Of a stretch of DNA of 64,000 bases, positions 64,000-64,000 are shown piece after piece (position 1 is the stretch's first letter; each line of letters starts with the position of its first letter). Under the pieces are notes generated by a model. The model was not told where the DNA came from and searched no databases. It saw only the letters and a list, made by a program, of their open reading frames with translations. The DNA lies in contig CP170191.1 of NCBI GenBank assembly GCA_042434945.1, forward strand, positions 3,906,001 to 3,970,000, in the 5' to 3' direction. Source of the DNA: Escherichia hormaechei_A (GTDB taxonomy: Bacteria; Pseudomonadota; Gammaproteobacteria; Enterobacterales; Enterobacteriaceae). A program made the translations under genes and the position numbers.

Positions 64000-64000
64000 C

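Noticed and set aside
1..64000. tRNA or rRNA genes, insertion sequences, prophage or integrase genes
   Set aside because: Reading through the window I found no cloverleaf-like CCA-ended sequences next to gene gaps, no rRNA segments and no transposase or integrase-like proteins. A covariance-model search would be needed to exclude small RNAs.

Overview
The window is chromosomal DNA from a member of the Enterobacteriaceae. Two kinds of sequence alternate along it. One kind matches my memory of Escherichia coli K-12 proteins almost residue for residue: ugpB-livFGMHK (1 to about 6.5 kb), livJ (7.6-8.9 kb), rpoH-ftsXEY (9.9-14.3 kb), yhhN and the 5' end of zntA (15.8-16.8 kb), tusA-yhhQ-dcrB (21.9-23.7 kb), pitA (52.2-53.9 kb) and rsmJ-prlC-rlmJ-gor (56.0-61.3 kb). 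The other kind is clearly diverged and looks like Enterobacter, Lelliottia or Leclercia: panZ, a puuE-like gene, rsmD-yhhL-yhhM, the rest of zntA, a TRAP transporter, yhhT, an aryl-polyene cluster, acpT, arnBCADTEF, padA, yhiN, uspAB and treF. The gene order is the shared enterobacterial order, so the blocks look like homologous replacements or a chimeric assembly. Single-base indels sit in ftsY and zntA close to block edges, and a puuE-like gene is cut off at another edge, so assembly chimerism must be considered.

Layout. 1-10.9 kb: glycerol-3-phosphate binding protein (partial), branched-chain amino acid transport (livKHMGF, livJ), panZ, a truncated GABA aminotransferase and rpoH. 11-16.6 kb: ftsX-ftsE-ftsY, divergent rsmD-yhhL, yhhM and yhhN. 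16.5-18.8 kb: zntA with its ZntR promoter but a broken N-terminal half. 18.9-21.7 kb: a three-gene TRAP transporter. 21.9-24.9 kb: tusA, yhhQ, dcrB and yhhT.

25.0-39.0 kb: a compact 16-gene aryl-polyene (APE) type II polyketide operon with mostly overlapping genes. It lies exactly between yhhT and the phosphopantetheinyl transferase gene acpT, which would activate its two carrier proteins. It encodes starter activation (ligase, ACPs), polyene elongation (ketosynthase, chain-length factor, ketoreductase, two dehydratases, a second ketosynthase), a thioesterase, acyl and glycosyl transfer, and export (LolA-like, MMPL, lipoprotein). 39.0-46.3 kb: the convergent arn operon for 4-amino-4-deoxy-L-arabinose modification of lipid A, with a candidate PmrA box upstream.

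46.7-49.8 kb: phenolic acid decarboxylase with a divergent LysR regulator, a short-chain dehydrogenase and a HAD phosphatase. 49.8-53.9 kb: a TerC-family protein, yhiN and pitA. 54.0-54.8 kb: a small two-gene insert whose first product resembles the polymorphic toxin type 44 domain and whose second is a membrane-anchored candidate immunity protein. 54.8-64 kb: uspB/uspA, rsmJ, prlC, rlmJ, gor, a small membrane protein, treF and an unknown gene at the edge. I saw no rRNA or tRNA genes, CRISPR arrays or insertion sequences.
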